NCBI GenBank assembly: GCA_023433855.1
Contig: JAEYTV010000520.1
Location: forward strand, 1 to 12,378
DNA: 12,378 bases
Direction of reading: 5' to 3'
From: Pseudomonadota bacterium
GTDB taxonomy: Bacteria > Pseudomonadota > Alphaproteobacteria > Rhizobiales > Rhizobiaceae
Below are positions 6,510-12,378 of the stretch, piece after piece. Made by a program: the position numbers and the translations under genes. Position 1 is the first letter of the stretch, and every line of letters begins with the position of its first letter. The notes beneath the pieces are model-generated. The model was not told the origin of the DNA. It searched no databases and worked only from the letters and a program-made list of their open reading frames with translations.

Positions 6510-7274
6510 ATGCGGTTGTTCGATCTCACCGGTCGCATAGCGATCGTCACCGGCGGCAACGGCGGAATCGGCCTTGGCATGGCGACGGGCCTCTGCGAGG
6601 CAGGCGCGCATGCCGTCCTGGTTGGCCGCAACGCCGAGAAAGGCCGTCAGGCCCTAGCCGGTCTGGCTTCAAGGAAACTCAGCGCGAGCTTCGTTGAAGC
6701 CGACGTAACGGACGAGGCGGCATGCGGGCGTATCGTTGCCGGGATCGTCGAAGCGCACGGTGGCATCGACATCCTGATCAACAACGCAGGGATCGCAATC
6801 CGCAAGCCGCCGGAGGACTACACGCTCGCGGAGTGGCGCGCCGTCATGGACACCAACCTGACCAGCGCCTTCATCATGTCGCAGGCGGTCTACAGCAGCA
6901 TGAAGAGCCGGGGCGGCGGAAAGATCGTCAACATAGGTTCCGTGCTGGCGCTGTTCGGCGCACCGTTCTCGGTGGCCTACTCCGCAAGCAAAGGCGGCCT
7001 AGTGCAGTTCACCAAGGCGCTGGCGACGGCCTGGGCGCCGGCCAACATCCAGGTCAACGCGATCCTGCCAGGGTGGATCGACACCGATTTGACCATTGCG
7101 GCGCGTGCACAGGTCCAGGGCCTGGAGCAATCCGTCATCTCGCGGGTTCCGGCCAAACGCTGGGGCAAGGTGGAAGATTTTGCCGGTGCGGCGATCTTCT
7201 TGTCCAGTACCGCCTCGGACTTCGTGACCGGCACCACGCTTCTCGTCGATGGTGGCTTCACAGCGCAGGGCTAA
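6510..7274 (+). CDS. Short-chain dehydrogenase/reductase (SDR family, classical type)
   Basis: A complete 254-residue cytoplasmic NAD(P)-dependent oxidoreductase, probably a tetramer like its relatives. Seen: the Rossmann motif TGGNGGIG at 14-21, Asp65 in EADVTD, NNAG at 91-94, structural Asn116, and the catalytic Ser144, Tyr157 and Lys161 (YSASK). PGWIDTDL follows at 187-194 and the C-terminus LLVDGGF is classical. The style resembles gluconate 5-dehydrogenase or 2-deoxygluconate 3-dehydrogenase (KduD) and also FabG-like enzymes. Arg40 at the end of the second strand hints at NADP(H), but weakly. The ATG has a purine-rich GGAAAGGG at 6498-6505. It is the only plus-strand gene, divergent from the aldolase and convergent with the hydratase at 7300. 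Substrate unknown; a hydroxy acid or 3-hydroxyacyl intermediate of the cluster is plausible. Confidence 0.93.
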   Translation: MRLFDLTGRIAIVTGGNGGIGLGMATGLCEAGAHAVLVGRNAEKGRQALAGLASRKLSASFVEADVTDEAACGRIVAGIVEAHGGIDILINNAGIAIRKPPEDYTLAEWRAVMDTNLTSAFIMSQAVYSSMKSRGGGKIVNIGSVLALFGAPFSVAYSASKGGLVQFTKALATAWAPANIQVNAILPGWIDTDLTIAARAQVQGLEQSVISRVPAKRWGKVEDFAGAAIFLSSTASDFVTGTTLLVDGGFTAQG

Positions 7275-7293
7275 GGCTGGGCAGGGCTAAGGC
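7265..7293. repeat. Short tandem duplication over the SDR stop codon
   Basis: GCAGGGCTAAGGC occurs at 7265-7277 and again at 7281-7293, a period of 16 bases. The first copy includes the SDR TAA at 7272-7274. The second copy supplies the left arm of the hairpin between the two convergent genes. It looks like a small slippage duplication, too short to date. Confidence 0.6.
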
Positions 7294-7308
7294 AGCGCCC
7301 TAGCCCTG
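7282..7308. terminator. Hairpin between convergent genes, candidate bidirectional terminator
   Basis: CAGGGCTA (7282-7289) pairs perfectly with TAGCCCTG (7301-7308). Within the loop GGC (7291-7293) can also pair with GCC (7297-7299), giving a long GC-rich stem. It lies between the SDR stop and the hydratase stop and covers the latter (TAG, 7300-7302). There is no T-run on either side, so it may only slow polymerase or block exonucleases. Confidence 0.4.
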
Positions 7309-8079
7309 GCCTTCCTTGCGAGCGCTGTAGTTGCCGGCGCGCTCCTTGTAGATCGGATCGTCGTGGCACGCCTCCGAGGCCAGCATGTGGAACACGCCGA
7401 CCATTCCATGCGCCTGTGGGGGTTCCGGATCCATTGCGACCTTGGACAGGAACAGCGCCATGGAGCTGCGCTCGGCGAGCGATCTTGCAAAGGTCATCAC
7501 TTCCGGCATCAAGCGGTCGAGCGGATGAACCGCTGTGGCGAGGCCGCGGCGATACGCCTCCTCGGCATCGATACGACGGCCGGTAAGCGCCCACTCCTTC
7601 GCCACACCAAGGCCGACGATCGGCGGCAGCCGCTGCAGGCCGCCGGAGCCCGGTATCGTTCCCAATACGATTTCGGGAAGCGAAAACAGGACGTTATCTG
7701 CGACGATCCGGATATCGCAAGCCAACGCCATTTCGAAGCCGCCACCGGCCACATGACCGTGGAGCGCTGCGATCACCGGCTTGGTGCAAGCGGCAATCCG
7801 GTTCTTCGTCGAAAAATCCAGCTTGAGGTAGCTTCGTGCGGCGGCGCCCTGGAACTGGCCGACCTCGCGAAGGTCGGAGCCCGAGCAAAAAGCCCTCCCC
7901 GCTCCGGTGATGACCACGACTTTTACATCGGGATCGTTTTCCGCCCACTCCATCGCCGCCTGCATCTCGCGATGGGTGGCAGAGTTGCATGCGTTGAGCA
8001 CTTCCGGACGGTTGATGGTGACGACCGCCACCTGGTCCTCGACGCCGACCTTCAGGTACTGGAATTCAGGCCGGCTCAT
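7300..8079 (-). CDS. Enoyl-CoA hydratase/isomerase family protein (crotonase fold)
   Basis: A complete 259-residue crotonase. Seen: oxyanion-hole segments GAGRAFCSGSDL (59-70) and HGHVAGGGFE (107-116), then LPEIVLGTIPGSGG (134-147) and GRRIDAEEA (167-175). Both acidic residues used by true 2-enoyl-CoA hydratases are present, Glu116 and Glu136, with the canonical spacing of 20, so water addition to an enoyl-CoA is likely and not merely a crotonase-fold side reaction. It is last in its block; its ATG overlaps the MaoC stop (ATGA). It resembles the partial hydratase at the right edge, but the two differ at many positions. The acyl-CoA substrate is unknown. Confidence 0.92.
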   Translation of the reverse strand: MSRPEFQYLKVGVEDQVAVVTINRPEVLNACNSATHREMQAAMEWAENDPDVKVVVITGAGRAFCSGSDLREVGQFQGAAARSYLKLDFSTKNRIAACTKPVIAALHGHVAGGGFEMALACDIRIVADNVLFSLPEIVLGTIPGSGGLQRLPPIVGLGVAKEWALTGRRIDAEEAYRRGLATAVHPLDRLMPEVMTFARSLAERSSMALFLSKVAMDPEPPQAHGMVGVFHMLASEACHDDPIYKERAGNYSARKEGQG

Positions 8080-8558
8080 TCCGGACGCCTTCTGATCAGG
8101 GTAATATGCTCGCCGCTCTGCGTCGTCTCGCCTCGCTGGTTTATCAACTCCACGAACTCGACGATGATGCCCATATTCGGCTTGCTACCGCTTTCGCGCT
8201 TGCTCGTGAGCTTCCAGCGAACCCTCACCGTGTCTCCCATCTTGATCGGCAGCTTGAAGGTCCATTTGTCCCAACCAAGCGAGGCAACGCCGGTTCCCTG
8301 GGTGTAGTTCGTTCGCCACATCAGCCCTTGCGCGATGGACAGTCCCAGCAGACCGTGCGCGATGCGCGTGCCGAACTCCGTCTTGCGGCAGAATTCCTCA
8401 TCGGTGTGGACCTGGCTGTAGTCGCCGGTCAAACCTGAGAAAGCAACCAGATCCGCTTCGGTGATCGTGCGACCCGGCGAGAGCCGCTCCTTTCCGAGTT
8501 CGAAGTCTTCGTACCAAAGCCCCAGAACCACGGCTTCAGGCATCGTCACCATCGTCAT
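8076..8558 (-). CDS. MaoC-family dehydratase (hot-dog fold)
   Basis: A 160-residue single hot-dog protein of the MaoC/R-specific enoyl-CoA hydratase type. Seen: the start-of-fold segment LSPGRTITEADLVAFSGLTG (26-45), then the active-site motif GDYSQVHTD (45-53) with Asp46 and His51, and FGTRIAHGLL (62-71). The usual Asn-Pro of the hydratase motif is Ser-Gln here. The family hydrates 2-enoyl-CoA or dehydrates 3-hydroxyacyl-CoA, typically with R stereochemistry. The ATG at 8558 forms an ATGA overlap with the upstream CoA-transferase stop and has GGAGGAA just before it; in-frame ATGs at codons 3 and 6 are alternatives. It sits between the CoA-transferases and a crotonase, so an acyl-CoA substrate is the natural reading. 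Confidence 0.9.
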   Translation of the reverse strand: MTMVTMPEAVVLGLWYEDFELGKERLSPGRTITEADLVAFSGLTGDYSQVHTDEEFCRKTEFGTRIAHGLLGLSIAQGLMWRTNYTQGTGVASLGWDKWTFKLPIKMGDTVRVRWKLTSKRESGSKPNMGIIVEFVELINQRGETTQSGEHITLIRRRPE

Positions 8559-10159
8559 GCGTCATTTCCTCCGAAATTGCGAAGAAGCCCCATTGGGCCA
8601 TCGCCGAACACATTCGCAGGCATCTCGCTAAGGTGTGGCGAGACGCGCAGCGCAAACCCTACATTGTCCAGTACGTCGCGCTGGAGATCGATCCCTGGGG
8701 CGATCTCCACGAGTTCGGGTCCATCGACTGTAAGGCGCATGACGCACCGGTCGGTGACGTACAGCACCGACTGCCCCTTCTCGAGCGCGCGCGCCGCGTT
8801 GAAGGTCACCTGCTCGACCTTCGGCACGAATTTCCTGTGCTTGCCTTCCCGCGCGATGCGGAGCCTGCCGTCCACCAGCTCCGTCTTGAGGCCGCCGCTG
8901 GTGAGCGACCCGCAGAAGACGATCCGCTTCGTGCGGTCGGTGATGTTGTTGAAGCCTCCAGGCCCGTTGATCTCCTGGCCGAAGCGGCTGACGTTGAGGT
9001 CTCCTGTCGAATCCACCTCGCCGATTCCCAGAAAGGTGATGTCGAGGCCTCCTCCATCGTAGAAATTGAACTGGAAGGCCGAATCCATGATCGCTTCGGC
9101 ATTGAGAGCAGGTACGAAAGAGCCGCCCAGGGCGGTCGCCATCACTCCACCAAAGATGCCGTGCTCGTTGGTGAACGTCACGCGATCGAGGATCTTCTCC
9201 TCCATCGCGACCAGCGGCAGTTTCGTAGCGACGCCGGCTCCAAGATTGACGACATCGCCTTCGCGAAGCTCCAGCGCGGCGCGCCGCAGAAGAGTGCGTT
9301 CCGGCCCCGCGCCCACGCCGGCCAGATCGTTGAGGGGATGTTTCATCGCCCCGGCGAGGAAAGGGTTCCACCCCGCCAGCGGTTCCGCCATCGCGGGGGA
9401 AAGCTGGGTCTGATAGGGATTCACGACAACCATATCGACAAGCGGACCCGGCACGCGCACCAGTCGCGGATCCAGGCTTCCTGCGCGCGCTACCCGCTTG
9501 ACCTGGACGATCACCTTCCCGCCGGACGCCTTGCAGGCCATCGCGATCTCCGCGGCGCCCAGCGTGTTCGGTTCCTCCTCGAAGCTCACATAGCCGTTCT
9601 CGTCCGCCGTGGTGCCGCGGATGATGGCGACGTCGATGGGAAATGCGGGGTAGAACAGATACTCCCTGCCATCGACGACTTCGACCCGGCTTGGCGGCCT
9701 GGTGGAACTCGAATTGAGGGAGCCGCCTTCACGGCGCGGATCGAGGAAGGTCCCGATTCCGACGGGCGTGAACAAGCCCGGCTTGCCCGAGCCGATGGCG
9801 GTCAGCAACTCGACCATGGAGCCCATGCTGATCATATAGCCTTCGATCTCGCCGCTGCGGAGCAGATCGAGCAGCCGTGGATGGCGAGCGCGCGCAAAGG
9901 ATGCACCGATAAGCTTCGACAGCATGCCGGGATGGGCAAAGCAGTTCATTCCACCCTCGCCCGGCCTGTCGCCCGGAAGCATGGGGGTGACCAAGGTCAG
10001 GCCGCGCGGGTGTCCCTGCCCCAGAAACCTGTCCTCGACTGCCTTCAGCACCAGATCGGGTTCGAGTACCGGCCCGGTGCCGATCACCGAAACCGTCGCG
10101 CCGTCGGCAATGGATTCGGCAGCTTCCGCGGCAGCCACAATTTTCGGCTGTCTTCCCAT
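8555..10159 (-). CDS. Fused family I acyl-CoA transferase (propionate CoA-transferase/YdiF type), second copy
   Basis: A 534-residue protein with alpha and beta halves fused in one chain. It moves CoA from a donor thioester to a free acid through an enzyme-bound glutamyl thioester. Seen: the N-terminal glycine loop VIGTGPVLEPD (25-35), GIGTFLDPRREGGSLN (134-149), FEEEPNTLG (193-201), and the catalytic region FTNEHGIFGG (329-338) with probable nucleophile Glu332. A GGG loop (369-371) and FLGIGEVD (376-383) follow, then YVTDRCVMRL and APGIDLQRD near the C-terminus. Full length for the family. GGGAG about 7 bases upstream supports the ATG at 10159, 2 bases after the neighbouring CoA-transferase stop. 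The acid substrate is unknown; activation of the imported compound or a dicarboxylate is plausible. Confidence 0.91.
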   Translation of the reverse strand: MGRQPKIVAAAEAAESIADGATVSVIGTGPVLEPDLVLKAVEDRFLGQGHPRGLTLVTPMLPGDRPGEGGMNCFAHPGMLSKLIGASFARARHPRLLDLLRSGEIEGYMISMGSMVELLTAIGSGKPGLFTPVGIGTFLDPRREGGSLNSSSTRPPSRVEVVDGREYLFYPAFPIDVAIIRGTTADENGYVSFEEEPNTLGAAEIAMACKASGGKVIVQVKRVARAGSLDPRLVRVPGPLVDMVVVNPYQTQLSPAMAEPLAGWNPFLAGAMKHPLNDLAGVGAGPERTLLRRAALELREGDVVNLGAGVATKLPLVAMEEKILDRVTFTNEHGIFGGVMATALGGSFVPALNAEAIMDSAFQFNFYDGGGLDITFLGIGEVDSTGDLNVSRFGQEINGPGGFNNITDRTKRIVFCGSLTSGGLKTELVDGRLRIAREGKHRKFVPKVEQVTFNAARALEKGQSVLYVTDRCVMRLTVDGPELVEIAPGIDLQRDVLDNVGFALRVSPHLSEMPANVFGDGPMGLLRNFGGNDA

Positions 10160-10161
10160 TC

Positions 10162-11736
10162 TCAGACTCCCGGGTGGCCGGCGTTCATCTCAACTTCATT
10201 CGAGCGATCGAGCTTCCAGCTTTCGCGCAAGCCCATGGGCGAAACGCCAAAGCATTCCGGAGGCATTTCTCGCACTTGCTCGGCGACCGATATGCGACAT
10301 GAGACCTTGTCGAGCAGGTCGCGGCGTATGTCGCAGCCCGGCGCGACTTCGATCAGCGTCAGGCCCTGAGCGGTCAGCTCGAAGACTGCCTTCTCGGTAA
10401 CGTAGGTAATGGTCTGGCCGCGTCCGTAGGCCTGCTCGCCGTTGAAGGATATGCTCTGTACGTGTTCCTTGAACTTCAGGGGAGCACGCTCTCCAAGCAC
10501 GAAGCAGAAGACGATCTTGCGTATCCCCTGGGTCATTTCCACGAAGCCGCCGGCGCCGGGAATCCTCTCGCCGAAGCGGCCGACATTGACATTGCCTGAA
10601 CCGTCCACTTCGCCGACGCCAAGGAAAGCGCAATCAACGCCACCGCCGGCGAAGAAGCGCAATTGGTCAGCCGCGTCGATGATGGCGGTCGGATTGTGCG
10701 CGACCGGAAACGTCTTGCCGCCGGCCGCATAGCCGTTGATGCCGCCGAACACGCCGTGCTCGATCGTGAAGGTCACCGCATCGAGCACGCCTTCCTCGAT
10801 GGCGATCGCGGGCAGGTATCCCGGAACCCCGAAGCCAATCGCCAGCAGATCGCCTCGCCGCGCTTCAAGAAACGCCCGACGCATGACGACCTTCGCCGCA
10901 TCGAGCGGACGCATCGGCACACGCGCAGGATCGAGTTGTTCCAAACCCACCAGTGACGGGTCAAAGGCGACGTTGGTAATCTGCATCTGAGCCGGGTTTT
11001 CCACGACACAGTCTACAAGGGCGCCGGGCACGCGCACCATGTGCGGATTGAGCGTCCCGGTTGCTGCCACGCGCTTCACCTGAGCGATCACCTTGCCGCC
11101 ATTGGCTTTCGCAGCTTGCGCCAGCACGAGCGGCCCGATGACAGCCGGTTCCTCTTCGAACGTCAGGTTGCCATCCGTATCGGCCGTCGTCGCGCGAATG
11201 AACGCGACATCCACCGGCACCGTGCGATAGAAGAGGAAATCCTCTCCGTCGATTGCAACGCGCTGCACCAGCTTCTCGCGCGAGACAGCGTTGAGCGCAC
11301 CACCGCCGTGGCCCGGATCCTCGAACGTGCCCAGCCCTACCCTCGTGATAAGGCCCGGGCGATTGGCAGACGCTGCCTCGAGCATGCCGTACATGACGCC
11401 GATCGAGAAATTGTAGGCTTCAATTTCGTTGGCATTTATGCGGCGGATAAGTTCAGGCACTCCCACCGGCCACAGGGAGCCCCCGATCATACGACGCACG
11501 AGCCCCGCTTTTCCGAAGCGGCTCGTTCCCCTGCCTTCGATCTCGCCGGTCCGGATCGGATGGAATTCGGTAATGCCGGCCGGTTCTCCCGTTTCGTCGA
11601 AGCGATTGATCAGCGCCTCGATCAGGAGGTCCGGCTCCTGCACGCCTCCAGCGCCTCCAACGGCCAGACAGCAACCAGACTTGACGAAGCGCACCGCATC
11701 CGCCGCCGACATCACCTTGCTGGGGCGAGCATTCAC
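10162..11736 (-). CDS. Fused family I acyl-CoA transferase (propionate CoA-transferase/YdiF type), first copy
   Basis: A 524-residue paralogue of the downstream CoA-transferase, co-linear with it throughout. Seen: AVGGAGGVQEPD (25-36), GLGTFEDPGHGGGALN (134-149), FEEEPAVIG (193-201), catalytic segment FTIEHGVFGG (323-332) with probable nucleophile Glu326, FLGVGEVD and the C-terminal YVTEKAVFEL and APGCDIRRD blocks. In the DPR-GG motif kept by its neighbour the Arg is Gly142, a change next to the conserved glycine loop. The start is GTG at 11736: it overlaps the upstream hydratase stop as GTGA, and AGGAA lies about 8 bases before it. An in-frame ATG at codon 9 is the alternative. Whether the two copies act on different acids or form a mixed complex cannot be told. 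Confidence 0.91.
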   Translation of the reverse strand: MNARPSKVMSAADAVRFVKSGCCLAVGGAGGVQEPDLLIEALINRFDETGEPAGITEFHPIRTGEIEGRGTSRFGKAGLVRRMIGGSLWPVGVPELIRRINANEIEAYNFSIGVMYGMLEAASANRPGLITRVGLGTFEDPGHGGGALNAVSREKLVQRVAIDGEDFLFYRTVPVDVAFIRATTADTDGNLTFEEEPAVIGPLVLAQAAKANGGKVIAQVKRVAATGTLNPHMVRVPGALVDCVVENPAQMQITNVAFDPSLVGLEQLDPARVPMRPLDAAKVVMRRAFLEARRGDLLAIGFGVPGYLPAIAIEEGVLDAVTFTIEHGVFGGINGYAAGGKTFPVAHNPTAIIDAADQLRFFAGGGVDCAFLGVGEVDGSGNVNVGRFGERIPGAGGFVEMTQGIRKIVFCFVLGERAPLKFKEHVQSISFNGEQAYGRGQTITYVTEKAVFELTAQGLTLIEVAPGCDIRRDLLDKVSCRISVAEQVREMPPECFGVSPMGLRESWKLDRSNEVEMNAGHPGV

Positions 11737-12378
11737 CGCGTCGTTTCCTTCCCGCCGACCACGGCACCTGCTCTTTGACGGTAGGCAGAGGCCGATTGGC
11801 AGATGCTGCTCACCAGCCCATGCACTATCGGAGCAACGGCGCCATCAACCGGTAACCGCATGCACATCTTCGCATATCGAATCGCCTCGCGCGGCCGCTG
11901 GGAAAGCGAATGCGCCCAGTCCGACGCCGCGTTGCGCGCTTCGCCGTGTCCGACGACGCGGTTGACCAGACCGAGTTCACCCGCTCTCGAACCATCTATC
12001 CGCCGCCCCTCCACGACAAGTTCCAGTGCAACCGACGGCCCGACAAGCGCGTGCAATCGCTGCATCGCTCCGGATCCTGGCACGCTGCCGAGCGTCATTT
12101 CCGGAAACCCGATCGTGGCATCGGCTTCGCATAGGCGAAGGTCGCAAGCCAGCGCCAGTTCCGCACCACCGCCGAGCGCGAAGCCGTGAATTGCCGCAAT
12201 GCTCAAAATCGGCGAGCGGTTGATCCTTTCGCCCACGATCCATGTACGCTCGATGAAACGGCGCAATTGCTCGCTTTCCAGGGCACGCATGTGCTTGAGG
12301 TCAGCGCCCGCGCAGAAGGCTCGTCCTTCGCCAAGGATCGTAAGGATGGATACGTCTCCACGGCTTTCGAGCGTATCC
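11733..12378 (-). CDS. Enoyl-CoA hydratase/isomerase family protein, 5' end cut by window edge
   Basis: The frame is open from the right edge to a TGA at 11733-11735, giving 214 visible residues; about 35-45 N-terminal residues are missing. It begins inside the fold with GEGRAFCAGADLKHM, the first oxyanion-hole segment. IHGFALGGGAELALACD and GFPEMTLGSVPGSGAMQRL follow, and GRRIDGSRAGELGL later. The two glutamates typical of active hydratases are both kept, 20 residues apart (in GGGAE and FPE). An in-frame ATG at 12290 would give a 185-residue form, but coding signal clearly continues upstream of it. It is the first visible gene of the CoA block; its stop overlaps the GTG of the next gene. A paralogue, not a copy, of the hydratase at 7300-8079. 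Confidence 0.9.
   Translation of the reverse strand, partial: DTLESRGDVSILTILGEGRAFCAGADLKHMRALESEQLRRFIERTWIVGERINRSPILSIAAIHGFALGGGAELALACDLRLCEADATIGFPEMTLGSVPGSGAMQRLHALVGPSVALELVVEGRRIDGSRAGELGLVNRVVGHGEARNAASDWAHSLSQRPREAIRYAKMCMRLPVDGAVAPIVHGLVSSICQSASAYRQRAGAVVGGKETTR

Noticed and set aside
8633..10369. Long plus-strand open frame of 578 codons opposite the CoA-transferases
   Set aside because: It is antisense to two clear CoA-transferase genes, is rich in Arg, His and Asp as antisense frames are, and has no family features.
1..12378. Mobile element, phage, CRISPR, toxin-antitoxin or RNA gene
   Set aside because: No transposase, integrase, terminal repeats, regular spaced repeats or tRNA-like sequence was seen on either strand.

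Overview
The window is GC-rich (about 60% by eye), with tightly packed, mostly co-directional genes, strong GGAGG-type ribosome binding sites and many ATGA/GTGA start-stop overlaps. This fits a proteobacterium, most likely a metabolically versatile alphaproteobacterium of the Rhizobiales type. No rRNA, tRNA, CRISPR, insertion sequence or phage gene was seen. No stretch longer than about 140 bases lacks a gene, so this reads as ordinary chromosomal or megaplasmid catabolic DNA and not a mobile island.

Layout, from the right edge leftward along the minus strand. Block A is one probable transcription unit of five genes: an enoyl-CoA hydratase cut by the right edge (11733 to beyond 12378), a fused family I CoA-transferase starting with GTG (10162-11736), a second paralogous fused CoA-transferase (8555-10159), a MaoC-type dehydratase (8076-8558) and a second enoyl-CoA hydratase (7300-8079). 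Neighbours overlap by 4 bases or are 2 bases apart. Block A converges on a single plus-strand short-chain dehydrogenase/reductase (6510-7274), with a hairpin between the two stop codons. The 6373-6509 gap then separates this SDR from the divergent block B. Block B, again on the minus strand, holds an HpcH/HpaI-type aldolase (5602-6360), a periplasmic Leu/Ile/Val-family binding protein (4384-5523), the permeases livH and livM (3473-4366, 2498-3460), the ATPases livG and livF (1740-2501, 1036-1740), and a cyclase-family hydrolase (starting at 976) cut by the left edge.

How the parts may work together (inference): the complete five-component Liv-type ABC importer brings in a small carboxylate, amide or amino-acid-like compound. 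The cyclase-family hydrolase could open an amide or lactone. One or both CoA-transferases activate acids as CoA thioesters. The crotonases and the MaoC protein hydrate or dehydrate acyl-CoA intermediates. The SDR oxidises or reduces an alcohol/ketone, and the HpaI-type aldolase splits a hydroxy-oxo acid to pyruvate or a related 2-oxo acid plus an aldehyde. The real substrate cannot be read from sequence. No acyl-CoA dehydrogenase, thiolase, CoA ligase or transcription regulator lies inside the window, so the cluster probably continues beyond the right edge and its regulator is elsewhere.

The points most worth a second look are the side-by-side fused CoA-transferase paralogues with one motif change, the three-hydratase set of two different folds, the overlapping divergent promoters with a perfect 10-bp palindrome, and the tandemly duplicated sequence that forms the hairpin between the convergent genes.
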